NCBI RefSeq assembly: GCF_902459655.1
Contig: NZ_CABPSB010000004.1
Location: 62,001 to 126,000 of the forward strand
DNA: 64,000 bases
Reading direction: 5' to 3'
From: Pandoraea anhela
Lineage (GTDB): Bacteria > Pseudomonadota > Gammaproteobacteria > Burkholderiales > Burkholderiaceae
The notes beneath the pieces were generated by a model that saw only the letters and a list, made by a program, of their open reading frames with translations, did not search any database and had not been told where the DNA came from. The translations under genes were made by a program, and so were the position numbers. This document shows, piece by piece, positions 6,702 to 13,204 of the stretch (position 1 is its first letter; each line of letters starts with the position of its first letter).

Positions 6702-8081
6702 TCACTTGATTGCCGAGATGGCGAGGCTGTTGGCCTGAACGTTGCCGATACCCGCAGCCACGTTCACACCCACGTTGCCGCTGGCCCCGAGCAACGCGTT
6801 GTTGCCGAGCGAAGCGTTGGCGACGAAGTCACCCGAGGCGTGCATGCTTGCGATCTGGTCGGTTTGTGCCGTCGAGTTGGCAGCACCGCCCTTGTGCCAG
6901 CCCTTCCCGCCTTGCGAGACTGCGGCGGAGAGGTTGTTGGCCTGCACGTTGCCGATACCCGAAGCCACGTTCACACCGACGTTGCCGGTGGCGCCGGCCA
7001 GCGCACCGTCACCCACGCTGGCGTTGACCATGAACTTCGAGATGCTGGCCGAGCCGCGCGATGCCTGGTTGGAGAACACCTGAGCCGACGCATACACCGG
7101 CTGAGCGTTGAGCGAAGCGATCGCGACGTTGTTGGCCTGAGCGTTGTCGGCACCTGCCGCCACGTTCACACCGACGTTGCCGTTGGCGTTAGACAACGCG
7201 CCGTTGCCGAGCGTCGCGCCCATCGTCTGGTATTGCGCCGTGTTGAAGTGATACGTGATCGCACCCTTCGTCCAGACAGTCGACTTCGTGTAGGTGTTGG
7301 AGAAGCCCCACAGTGCACCGGCCGCAATCGAATCGCTCTCGACCGAGTAGTTGCCGTGGTTGAGCGTCGCATGGAACGCGGCGTCGAAGCTCTTCTGCGT
7401 GTTCAGGAAGCCGGCTGCAAGGAACCCGGCGGCCTGTTGCGACTGTTGCCCGTAGGCATAGCCACCCCATGCCGAAGCCTGACCTGCGCCGAAGTTGCCG
7501 AAGAGGTAGCCGCCATACACCGCCAGACCGCCCGGCAGCGGGATCACGCCGCCACCGATGATGCCTCCGCCACCCGCGACGTTCGAGTACTGATACCCGC
7601 CGCCGGCGATGAAGCCACCCGAGCCGGAGCTCGATTGCGCCGCCACGTAGCCTGCACCCGCCTGGAACGACTTGCTGGTGTTGAGGTGGCCGTTGGCCGT
7701 GGCATTCACCCATGACGTGGATTCGTCATAGTGCGTGGTCGTCTTGCCGGCGAGCAGGTAAGCGCTACCCTGATCCGACACCGTCGTGGTCTTCGAATTG
7801 ACGCCATACGTCACATGACCGGTGACATAGGAGCCGAGCAGCGGCCCCGTCAGCTTCACGTGATGCACGTCGACCTTCTGGTTGTTCTGCACGACGGCGT
7901 TGCCGGTGTTGTCCACCGTGACGCAGCCGCGAATGCCGATCAGACCGAAAATGCCGACCAGGTTCAGAACGTTGGTCTCGTTGCCGATGAACGAGAAGCT
8001 GTATTGCTGGTGGTGGGGCGACGCCATGGCGGTACCCGTTGCTACCAGCAGTGCAGCCGCTGCAATTGCTTTCGTTTTCAT
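6702..8081 (-). CDS. fapC: FapC-like major amyloid subunit with long N-terminal domain
   Basis: 459 residues from the ATG at 8081, which has AAGGAG 6 bases upstream; the ATG at 8087 overlaps that site. Residues 1-20 are a signal peptide. The C-terminal third carries three repeats, GALSNANGNVGVNVAAGADN, then GALAGATGNVGVNVASGIGN, then ALLGASGNVGVNVAAGIGNV, each continuing to Q-A-N. They start near residues 294, 358 and 427 and are separated by linkers of about 40-45 residues. This R1-linker-R2-linker-R3 plan is that of Pseudomonas FapC and FapB, where repeats form the stacked cross-beta core. Unlike those proteins, about 270 residues precede R1. They include a beta-like region with the only Cys and a Gly/Tyr-rich stretch (about 143-215). 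No C-x-x-C motif is present. The gene lies 30 bases after the FapB-like stop. Confidence 0.85.
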   Translation of the reverse strand: MKTKAIAAAALLVATGTAMASPHHQQYSFSFIGNETNVLNLVGIFGLIGIRGCVTVDNTGNAVVQNNQKVDVHHVKLTGPLLGSYVTGHVTYGVNSKTTTVSDQGSAYLLAGKTTTHYDESTSWVNATANGHLNTSKSFQAGAGYVAAQSSSGSGGFIAGGGYQYSNVAGGGGIIGGGVIPLPGGLAVYGGYLFGNFGAGQASAWGGYAYGQQSQQAAGFLAAGFLNTQKSFDAAFHATLNHGNYSVESDSIAAGALWGFSNTYTKSTVWTKGAITYHFNTAQYQTMGATLGNGALSNANGNVGVNVAAGADNAQANNVAIASLNAQPVYASAQVFSNQASRGSASISKFMVNASVGDGALAGATGNVGVNVASGIGNVQANNLSAAVSQGGKGWHKGGAANSTAQTDQIASMHASGDFVANASLGNNALLGASGNVGVNVAAGIGNVQANSLAISAIK

Positions 8082-8111
8082 GACCATCTCCTTGACGAGA
8101 GAATTACCCAG

Positions 8112-8747
8112 TTAAAAAGATGTGCCCGCCGGGGGACGGAGCACAAAAACATTTGCGGTTACATTGCCTATCCCAGCCGACTGGTTCACCTGCAACACTC
8201 CACTGGCTCCACGGAAAGCGTCGTTGGAAATCGACGCCGAGCGGAACTGATCGTTGAGGTTGTGATGGCCAGCCGGGCCACCCTTGGAGATCGCAGCGGA
8301 TAGTGCCGTATCCGATACGCTCGCCACTCCAGACGCATCGCCGGTCACAATGACGGTCGCGTTGCGTTGAAGATTGCCGGCACCGCTCGCCTGGTTGACT
8401 TGCGTCAGCCCCGAGGTGCCTGAAAATGCGTTGCCCTGAATTGCGGCGCTCGCAGCGCCTGTCGTCGTCGTGACGAGCGCCTGTTGGTTCGTGCTCGACA
8501 TGCCAGCCGTCACACTGCCGCCGTTGGCGACGACCGCGCTGTTGGCCTGTGCGTTGTTGACCCCGGCCGCCTGGTTCACCCCCAGCGCACCGGTCACGCC
8601 CACGGCCACACCGTTTTCGATGGTGGCGTGCGTGCCGGCGAGTTCGCCGTTCACGAACCACACGTCCTGCGCCAGCGACGTTCCGGCAACTACGGTCAAT
8701 GCCGCGGCCAGCGCGATAGCACGCGTTGCGTTGCGATGTGCGCTCAT
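8112..8747 (-). CDS. fapB: FapB-like amyloid subunit (nucleator)
   Basis: 211 residues. Residues 1-26 are a signal peptide ending S-L-A-Q. Three repeats are visible: GALGVNQAAGVNNAQANSAV near residue 53, GLTQVNQASGAGNLQRNATV near 113 and GVLQVNQSAGIGNVTANVFV near 183, the last almost at the C-terminus. This length and three-repeat plan match Pseudomonas FapB, thought to nucleate FapC fibres. Its second linker contains L-S-A-A-I-S-K-G-G, nearly identical to L-S-A-A-V-S-Q-G-G in the second linker of the FapC-like protein, so both probably arose by duplication. The start overlaps the previous stop as ATGA, with AGGAG 8 bases upstream, implying translational coupling. Confidence 0.85.
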   Translation of the reverse strand: MSAHRNATRAIALAAALTVVAGTSLAQDVWFVNGELAGTHATIENGVAVGVTGALGVNQAAGVNNAQANSAVVANGGSVTAGMSSTNQQALVTTTTGAASAAIQGNAFSGTSGLTQVNQASGAGNLQRNATVIVTGDASGVASVSDTALSAAISKGGPAGHHNLNDQFRSASISNDAFRGASGVLQVNQSAGIGNVTANVFVLRPPAGTSF

Positions 8748-9247
8748 TTGGCCGCTCCTGCTGCGCCTAACGTCGTGAGCGGCGCCAGGGCCGAACCGAT
8801 GACCGACGGGACCAGCGTGCCGATGCTGGCGATACCGCCGCCGCCCGCGCCTGCGCCTAAGCCACCGCCGACACCGTTCGTGGTGTTCAGGCCGTTGCCG
8901 CCGCGCGCATTGCCGACGAGCACGCCCATCACCGGGCTGATGCCCGACTGCACGGAACTCGTCACGAGGCCGGCATTGGCGCGCCCGGTGAGTTCGTCGT
9001 CCGTCACCTGACTGACCGCCCCCATCGCCGTGTTGAACGGTCCCGTCGGAAAGGCAGGGACGGCAATGCCGATCGGGTTCTGTTCGCGGGGCAGGCCGCG
9101 ATAAGCGATCTGCGGGCCGATGTTGCGCTCGATCACCAGGTCGCCCGGCGTCGCCGGTTCGGCCTTCGCCTGGCCGGGGATCATGGCCGGGGTCAGCGCC
9201 ACGAGCATCGTGGCGAGGACCGCGGGCGAGAGAGAGAATTGGGTCAT
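8744..9247 (-). CDS. Exported accessory protein of the Fap-type operon (second gene)
   Basis: 167 residues from the ATG at 9247; the frame stays open further upstream but overlaps the preceding gene, and the signal peptide starts here. Residues 1-28 are the signal peptide (A-M-I-P-G-Q-A-K-A). The middle contains Q-V-T-D-D-E-L-T-G-R-A-N, resembling R-I-D-D-E-Q-L-G-S-Q-R-G in the first operon gene. The C-terminal 60 residues are very Gly-rich (N-G-V-G-G-G-L-G-A-G-A-G-G-G-G) followed by a hydrophobic stretch. No catalytic motif is visible. It starts 5 bases after the first gene and overlaps the FapB-like start by 4 bases. Pseudomonas has one gene (fapA, a proposed chaperone) before fapB; here there are two, and I cannot say which is the functional counterpart. 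Confidence 0.75.
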   Translation of the reverse strand: MTQFSLSPAVLATMLVALTPAMIPGQAKAEPATPGDLVIERNIGPQIAYRGLPREQNPIGIAVPAFPTGPFNTAMGAVSQVTDDELTGRANAGLVTSSVQSGISPVMGVLVGNARGGNGLNTTNGVGGGLGAGAGGGGIASIGTLVPSVIGSALAPLTTLGAAGAAK

Positions 9248-9252
9248 GTCGA

Positions 9253-9777
9253 TCACCGCGTGGTGTAGGTCACACGCGTCACCTGGACGTTGCCCACGCC
9301 ATTCGACAGTTGTTGCGGGCGCGGCGTCGGGGTGATGCCGCCCGGCAGTTCGTCCCACAACGTCACGCCGTTGGCGAGCGCCATGCCAGGCGACTTGACC
9401 ATCGCGGCGCCTTGAAGATTGCGACCGCGCTGGCTTCCCAGTTGTTCGTCGTCGATACGGGCGGCGGCAAGCGGCATTCCCGAGGCGCCGAGGGTCTGGC
9501 TGTCGCCGTTATCCGCGACGGCAGGGCTTGGCTCGATCTCCGGCGATACGATGGCGACATCGGCGTCGACGCGCTGTGCCGAAGGCAGCGTCAGCGTCGT
9601 GAACGACGCCGGCACCATCGAACCGGTGAGCATGGCGACTTGCATGAAGGCGGCACGCGAGATGTCCTGCGCCTGTGCCGGTGCGGCACACAATCCGAGC
9701 GTCACGGCGATGGCGGCACTCAGTGCACTTGCGCCGTGTCGTACGCGGGACTGCATTTCGGTGGTGAGAATTCGCAT
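9253..9777 (-). CDS. fapA: First gene of the Fap-type operon: exported FapA-position protein with L-W-D-E motif
   Basis: 174 residues. The signal peptide spans about residues 1-37 (L-G-L-C-A-A-P-A-Q-A-Q). Further along are R-I-D-D-E-Q-L-G-S-Q-R-G at 107-118, L-A-N-G-V-T-L-W-D-E-L at 134-144, a Pro-rich T-P-T-P-R-P-Q-Q, and a C-terminal N-V-Q-V-T-R-V-T-Y. The L-W-D-E block and C-terminus recur in the orphan gene at 2760, and the D-D-E block recurs in the next gene. AAGGAGG (9786-9792) lies 8 bases before the ATG, an almost perfect ribosome-binding site. A sigma-54 promoter lies at 9807-9822, leaving a leader of only about 20 bases. The position equals fapA, but no sequence feature known to me proves orthology, so the symbol is positional. 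Confidence 0.7.
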   Translation of the reverse strand: MRILTTEMQSRVRHGASALSAAIAVTLGLCAAPAQAQDISRAAFMQVAMLTGSMVPASFTTLTLPSAQRVDADVAIVSPEIEPSPAVADNGDSQTLGASGMPLAAARIDDEQLGSQRGRNLQGAAMVKSPGMALANGVTLWDELPGGITPTPRPQQLSNGVGNVQVTRVTYTTR

Positions 9778-9806
9778 CGCTTTGTCCTCCTTGCCCGGAC
9801 CAATAA

Positions 9807-9822
9807 AGCGACTTCCGTGCCA
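9807..9822 (-). promoter_or_regulatory. Sigma-54 (-24/-12) promoter of the Fap-type operon
   Basis: The minus strand reads TGGCACGGAAGTCGCT. Against TGGCAC-N5-TTGCW it has a perfect -24 element, exact 5-base spacing and a single mismatch in the -12 element. The expected start is near 9796, just ahead of the AAGGAGG ribosome-binding site. The adjacent sigma-54 activator supports it. Confidence 0.8.
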
Positions 9823-9891
9823 CCCGGCTTAAGTGGTTGAAAACATTGACGTTAACTATTCAGCCCGGGAGGCGGGAACAGGCGGGGCATC

Positions 9892-9904
9892 GAAAACGTT
9901 TCAG
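9892..9904. promoter_or_regulatory. Candidate upstream activator half-sites (CGAAAACGTTTC)
   Basis: CGAAAACGTTTC lies about 75 bases upstream of the -24 element, a normal distance for an enhancer-binding protein. It resembles the CGAAACGTTT unit of the array at 10191-10230. This is a resemblance seen by eye only. Confidence 0.3.
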
Positions 9905-10190
9905 CATTGATACGTGAGCCCGGTCGGCGCGCGCTTGTCACATCAGCGATGCAATCCGAAAACATTCCGAACTGCGAACGATATCGGCGCGAGTCGCGAC
10001 GCCAGCCGCAAACGCCCTGTGAGCAAGGCGCTCGCGTGACAGATTGACGGCGTATCGGCGGCGACGGAAGAAAACGATACGTGCGCGTCACATGCCGACG
10101 AACGCGTCGCCAGGGCGCGGCGCGCCCCGGATGTTTCATCTTTGATGTGCGTGCGGGACAACCCTCGCCCCCCGTTTCTTCCCGAACCCG

Positions 10191-10230
10191 TTCGGAACGT
10201 TTCGGAACGTTTCGAAACGTTTGGCGACGC
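10191..10230. repeat. 10-bp helically phased tandem repeat with 14-bp palindrome
   Basis: Four consecutive 10-bp units: TTCGGAACGT, TTCGGAACGT, TTCGAAACGT, TTGGCGACGC. Units 2-3 create the perfect palindrome ACGTTTCGAAACGT (10207-10220). The array lies about 370-410 bases upstream of the sigma-54 promoter, in the 600-base gap between the promoter and the regulator's terminator. The 10-bp period puts every unit on the same DNA face, as expected for cooperative binding. I see no gene in 9823-10425. Confidence 0.65.
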
Positions 10231-10425
10231 TTAGAAAACCGAGGCAACGCAGTGCGTACGAAACGACACGTCGACGTTTGCGGCGAAAAATGCCGGACTC
10301 GCCCGTCGTTATTGGCGATGGCAGCAGTCGCGAAATGCGAGGGCAGGCGAAAAACAGATCGGGGGGAATGCCATTGCTTCCGATGGACGACGCAGGCAGC
10401 TCGACCCGCAAATATTCAGGATCCC

Positions 10426-10463
10426 AAAAAGAAACGACCGCCCTGCTCATCGCAGGACGGTCG
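10426..10463 (-). terminator. Intrinsic terminator after the sigma-54 activator gene
   Basis: On the minus strand GACCGTCCTGC and GCAGGGCGGTC form an 11-bp stem with one G-U pair and a 5-base loop, followed by GTTTCTTTTT. It ends the activator transcript before the Fap-type operon, so the operon uses its own promoter. Confidence 0.85.
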
Positions 10464-10484
10464 CCCTCTCTTCGCCAGAAGATA

Positions 10485-11843
10485 TCAGGCCGGCACGCCC
10501 GATTCGTCACCGCGCAACCCGTACCGGCACATGAGGCGGTACAGCGTGATGCGCGAGATTCCCAACTCTGCGGCCACGTCCGTCAGACGGTGACAGTGGC
10601 GCAGCAACGCTTGCTCGATGGCCGTTCGTTCGGCCTCCGCGCGAATTTCCTCAAGCGTGCGCACCAGCGTCGGCACCCACGGCAGGAGGTCGAGATCCTT
10701 GGCCGAGATCATGCGGCTGTCGGCCATCACAATGGCGCGACGCACGCGGTTGATCAACTCGCGCACATTACCCGGCCAGTGATATTCGTACATCGCCTGA
10801 ACCGCGCACTGTGTGAAGCCACGGATCTTGCGATGGTTATCGCCCTTGAAACGTTGCAGCACGTGATGCGCGAGGATCTCGATGTCCTGACCCCGCGCGC
10901 GCAGCGGCGGTTCGTCCACGCGCAACACGCACAGCCGATGGAACAGATCCATGCGGAAACGCCCTTCTTTCACGGCGGTTTCCAGATCGACGTGCGTCGC
11001 CGAAATGATGCGCACGTTGACCGGAATCACTTCGTGGCCGCCGAGCCGCTCGATCGCGCCCTGTTGCAGGAAGCGCAACAGGCTCGCCTGACTCTCGATC
11101 GGCAGATCGCCGATTTCGTCGAGAAACAACGTGCCGCCGTTGGCTGATTCGACGCGCCCGACCTTGCGGGCGTTCGCGCCCGTAAATGCGCCACGCTCGT
11201 AGCCAAATAGTTCGGACTGCATCAGATGTGGCGGAATCGCGCCGCAGTTGATCGCAACGAACGGCCCCTTGGCACGCAACGAGCGCTCGTGAATCGCCAC
11301 GGCGCTCAGTTCCTTGCCAGTGCCCGACTCGCCCGAGATGAACACCGGCGCGTCGGTGTTGGCCACTTTGCGGATGGTGCGAAACAGTTGCTGCATCGCT
11401 TCGCACGTGCCGACCATCTCCTGATCGCCGCCCACTTGCGGCGTGATGATCGGCACTTCCGACAGCGACGCCATGCCCCATGCGTGCCCGATCGAGTGTG
11501 CGAGCTGATCGTTCGTGCAGGGGATATTGACGTAGTCGAAACAATAATCGCGAATGAGCCGGCGAATCGACGTCGTGGTGAGTTGTTCCGGATTTGTCGC
11601 GGCGACCCAGCCGACCGTTGCCGGCTGCATGCACGACTCGAATGCGCCCATCTCGCGGTCGCTGTAACCGCTCGCCAGGTCAATGAGTGCTGCGCTGGTA
11701 ATCCCCGGATTGATAATGCGACTGACGTCGCTGGCGCTCTTGGCCGGCACAACTTGCCAGCCTTGCTCTCCCAGGAACGACAGCAAACCGTCGTTGTGCT
11801 TTCGGGAGGCGTAAATCAGGGTGCGCCCGGTATCGTTAGCCAT
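10485..11843 (-). CDS. VpsR-like sigma-54-dependent activator, Fis-type HTH
   Basis: 452 residues. Residues about 1-130 are a VpsR-type N-terminal domain ([12 protein letters not shown] start, A-A-L-I-D-L) that resembles a receiver. Residues about 138-370 are the AAA+ domain with Walker A G-E-S-G-T-G-K-E (171-178), the sigma-54 contact motif G-A-F-T-G-A (218-223), Walker [10 protein letters not shown] and [10 protein letters not shown]. Residues about 410-448 are a Fis HTH ([20 protein letters not shown]). Vibrio VpsR and related Burkholderia regulators drive biofilm-matrix genes in response to c-di-GMP. The next genes downstream are the Fap-type operon with its own sigma-54 promoter, so it is the likely activator. 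The ATG at 11843 has GGGAG upstream. Confidence 0.9.
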   Translation of the reverse strand: MANDTGRTLIYASRKHNDGLLSFLGEQGWQVVPAKSASDVSRIINPGITSAALIDLASGYSDREMGAFESCMQPATVGWVAATNPEQLTTTSIRRLIRDYCFDYVNIPCTNDQLAHSIGHAWGMASLSEVPIITPQVGGDQEMVGTCEAMQQLFRTIRKVANTDAPVFISGESGTGKELSAVAIHERSLRAKGPFVAINCGAIPPHLMQSELFGYERGAFTGANARKVGRVESANGGTLFLDEIGDLPIESQASLLRFLQQGAIERLGGHEVIPVNVRIISATHVDLETAVKEGRFRMDLFHRLCVLRVDEPPLRARGQDIEILAHHVLQRFKGDNHRKIRGFTQCAVQAMYEYHWPGNVRELINRVRRAIVMADSRMISAKDLDLLPWVPTLVRTLEEIRAEAERTAIEQALLRHCHRLTDVAAELGISRITLYRLMCRYGLRGDESGVPA

Positions 11844-12093
11844 ACCTTAACTCCCTGCCTAAGCAGTGCCTGCACGCAAGTTATTAGGTCGAAGACCGGG
11901 ATCTGCGCGACAGGTATACGGCCCCACGCCGCCCGGGAGTTATCTTGTTCCCCGTGTCGTTGGGTCCCCAAGTCGGCAGGTTCAGTCTAGAAGACAGGGA
12001 TATGCGCAGATATAGCGAATAACAGCTAATCCGATTGGATGAGAGTACGAGTACCTACGCGCAAAGGCCCGTCGCGTCACGGTCGCGTCATGC

Positions 12094-12696
12094 TCAGAGC
12101 GTATGTCTGTCGAGTACGGCGCGGGCGATGGTGCCGGCATCGACATACTCCAGTTCGCCCCCGACCGGCACGCCTCGCGCGAGTCGGCTCACGTGCAAAC
12201 CACGCGCTTTGAGCGTCTGTCCGATGTAATGCGCAGTGGCTTCGCCTTCGTTGGTGAAATTGGTGGCGAGCACTACTTCCTTGACCACACCGTCGGTTGC
12301 GCGACGAATCAGTTGCTCGAAATGGATCTCGCCCGGCCCCACGCCGTCCAGTGGCGAGAGGTGGCCCATGAGCACGAAATACAGCCCCTTGAAGGTCATC
12401 GTCTGTTCGAGCATGTTCTGATCGGCGGGCGTCTCCACCACGCACAGCAGGCTCGTGTCGCGCTCGGGATCGAGGCACGTCTCGCAGATTTCGACTTCGG
12501 TAAACGTATTGCAGCGCGCGCAATGGCGAATCTGCTCTGAGGCATGCACCAGCGCCTCGCCCAGCCGCACCGCGCCTTTGCGGTCGCGTTGCAGCAGATG
12601 ATAAGCGATGCGTTGCGCGGACTTCGGTCCGACGCCCGGCAAGGCGCGCAGGGCGTCGACGAGTTCCTGCAAGCTGGAGAGCTGGGGCTGGGGCAT
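12094..12696 (-). CDS. recR: Recombination mediator RecR
   Basis: 200 residues, standard length. RecR loads RecA at gaps together with RecF/RecO. An N-terminal helix-hairpin-helix ([12 protein letters not shown]) is followed by a Cys4 zinc finger (C-A-R-C...C-E-T-C, residues about 58-73). Then comes a Toprim domain ([10 protein letters not shown], later [10 protein letters not shown]). It follows ybaB and dnaX on the same strand in the order dnaX-ybaB-recR that is widely conserved in proteobacteria, so they probably share a transcript. Confidence 0.97.
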   Translation of the reverse strand: MPQPQLSSLQELVDALRALPGVGPKSAQRIAYHLLQRDRKGAVRLGEALVHASEQIRHCARCNTFTEVEICETCLDPERDTSLLCVVETPADQNMLEQTMTFKGLYFVLMGHLSPLDGVGPGEIHFEQLIRRATDGVVKEVVLATNFTNEGEATAHYIGQTLKARGLHVSRLARGVPVGGELEYVDAGTIARAVLDRHTL

Positions 12697-12730
12697 GCGT
12701 CGTCTTTCTATCGAAGCTGGCGAAAAACGC

Positions 12731-13057
12731 TCAGAACGGCATCTTGAAGCCCGGGGGCAGCGGCAGACCGGCGGTCAGGCCGCCCATCTTTTCCTGCGCG
12801 GTGGCTTCCGCCTTGCGCACGGCATCGTTGAAGGCCGCCGCCACGAGGTCTTCGAGCATGTCCTTGTCGTCGGCCAGCAGGCTCGGATCGATGGTCACGC
12901 GACGCACATCGTTCTTGCAGGTCATCACGACCTTCACCAGGCCGGCGCCCGACTGACCCTCGACTTCGATCTGAGCCAGCTGCTCCTGCGCCTTCTTCAT
13001 GTTTTCCTGCATTTGCTGGGCCTGTTTCATCAGACCTGCGATGTTTCCTTTGAGCAT
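12731..13057 (-). CDS. ybaB: YbaB/EbfC family nucleoid-associated protein
   Basis: 108 residues. A small DNA-binding dimer that coats DNA and affects nucleoid structure. The N-terminal helix [16 protein letters not shown], a central [11 protein letters not shown] strand and the C-terminal Met/Gly/Pro-rich tail [11 protein letters not shown] are all typical. It lies 34 bases before recR and 147 bases after dnaX. Confidence 0.95.
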   Translation of the reverse strand: MLKGNIAGLMKQAQQMQENMKKAQEQLAQIEVEGQSGAGLVKVVMTCKNDVRRVTIDPSLLADDKDMLEDLVAAAFNDAVRKAEATAQEKMGGLTAGLPLPPGFKMPF

Positions 13058-13157
13058 GTTGACTCCTGATTAAATCGTGTGGGTGCTGTGTGGGGTGCTG
13101 GCCGCGCAGCGTGTCGACGCATTCGCGATACACGACGCACGCGCCGAACTCATGTTT

Positions 13158-13181
13158 AGGTGCCGGACTCGAAAACCCGGG
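13158..13181 (-). other. tRNA T-arm-like fragment, no complete tRNA
   Basis: The minus strand reads GGTTTTCGAGTCCGGCACCT, resembling the T-loop and 3' acceptor end of a tRNA but with two extra Ts and no matching 5' half nearby. It lies in the dnaX-ybaB gap. It may be a tRNA remnant or coincidence. Confidence 0.25.
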
Positions 13182-13204
13182 ACCTTTTACGAAAGCGGAC
13201 TTGC

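Noticed and set aside
6504-7715. Plus-strand open frame opposite the FapC-like gene
   Set aside because: Its apparent repeats are the reverse complement of the FapC repeats; no ribosome-binding site or known domain.
6702-8747. Autotransporter or curli-type interpretation of the repeat proteins
   Set aside because: No autotransporter barrel in the repeat proteins and no CsgG/CsgD-like genes; repeat consensus, C39 peptidase and channel layout fit Fap instead.
10191-10230. Possible CRISPR array
   Set aside because: Units are 10 bp with no spacers and no cas genes nearby.
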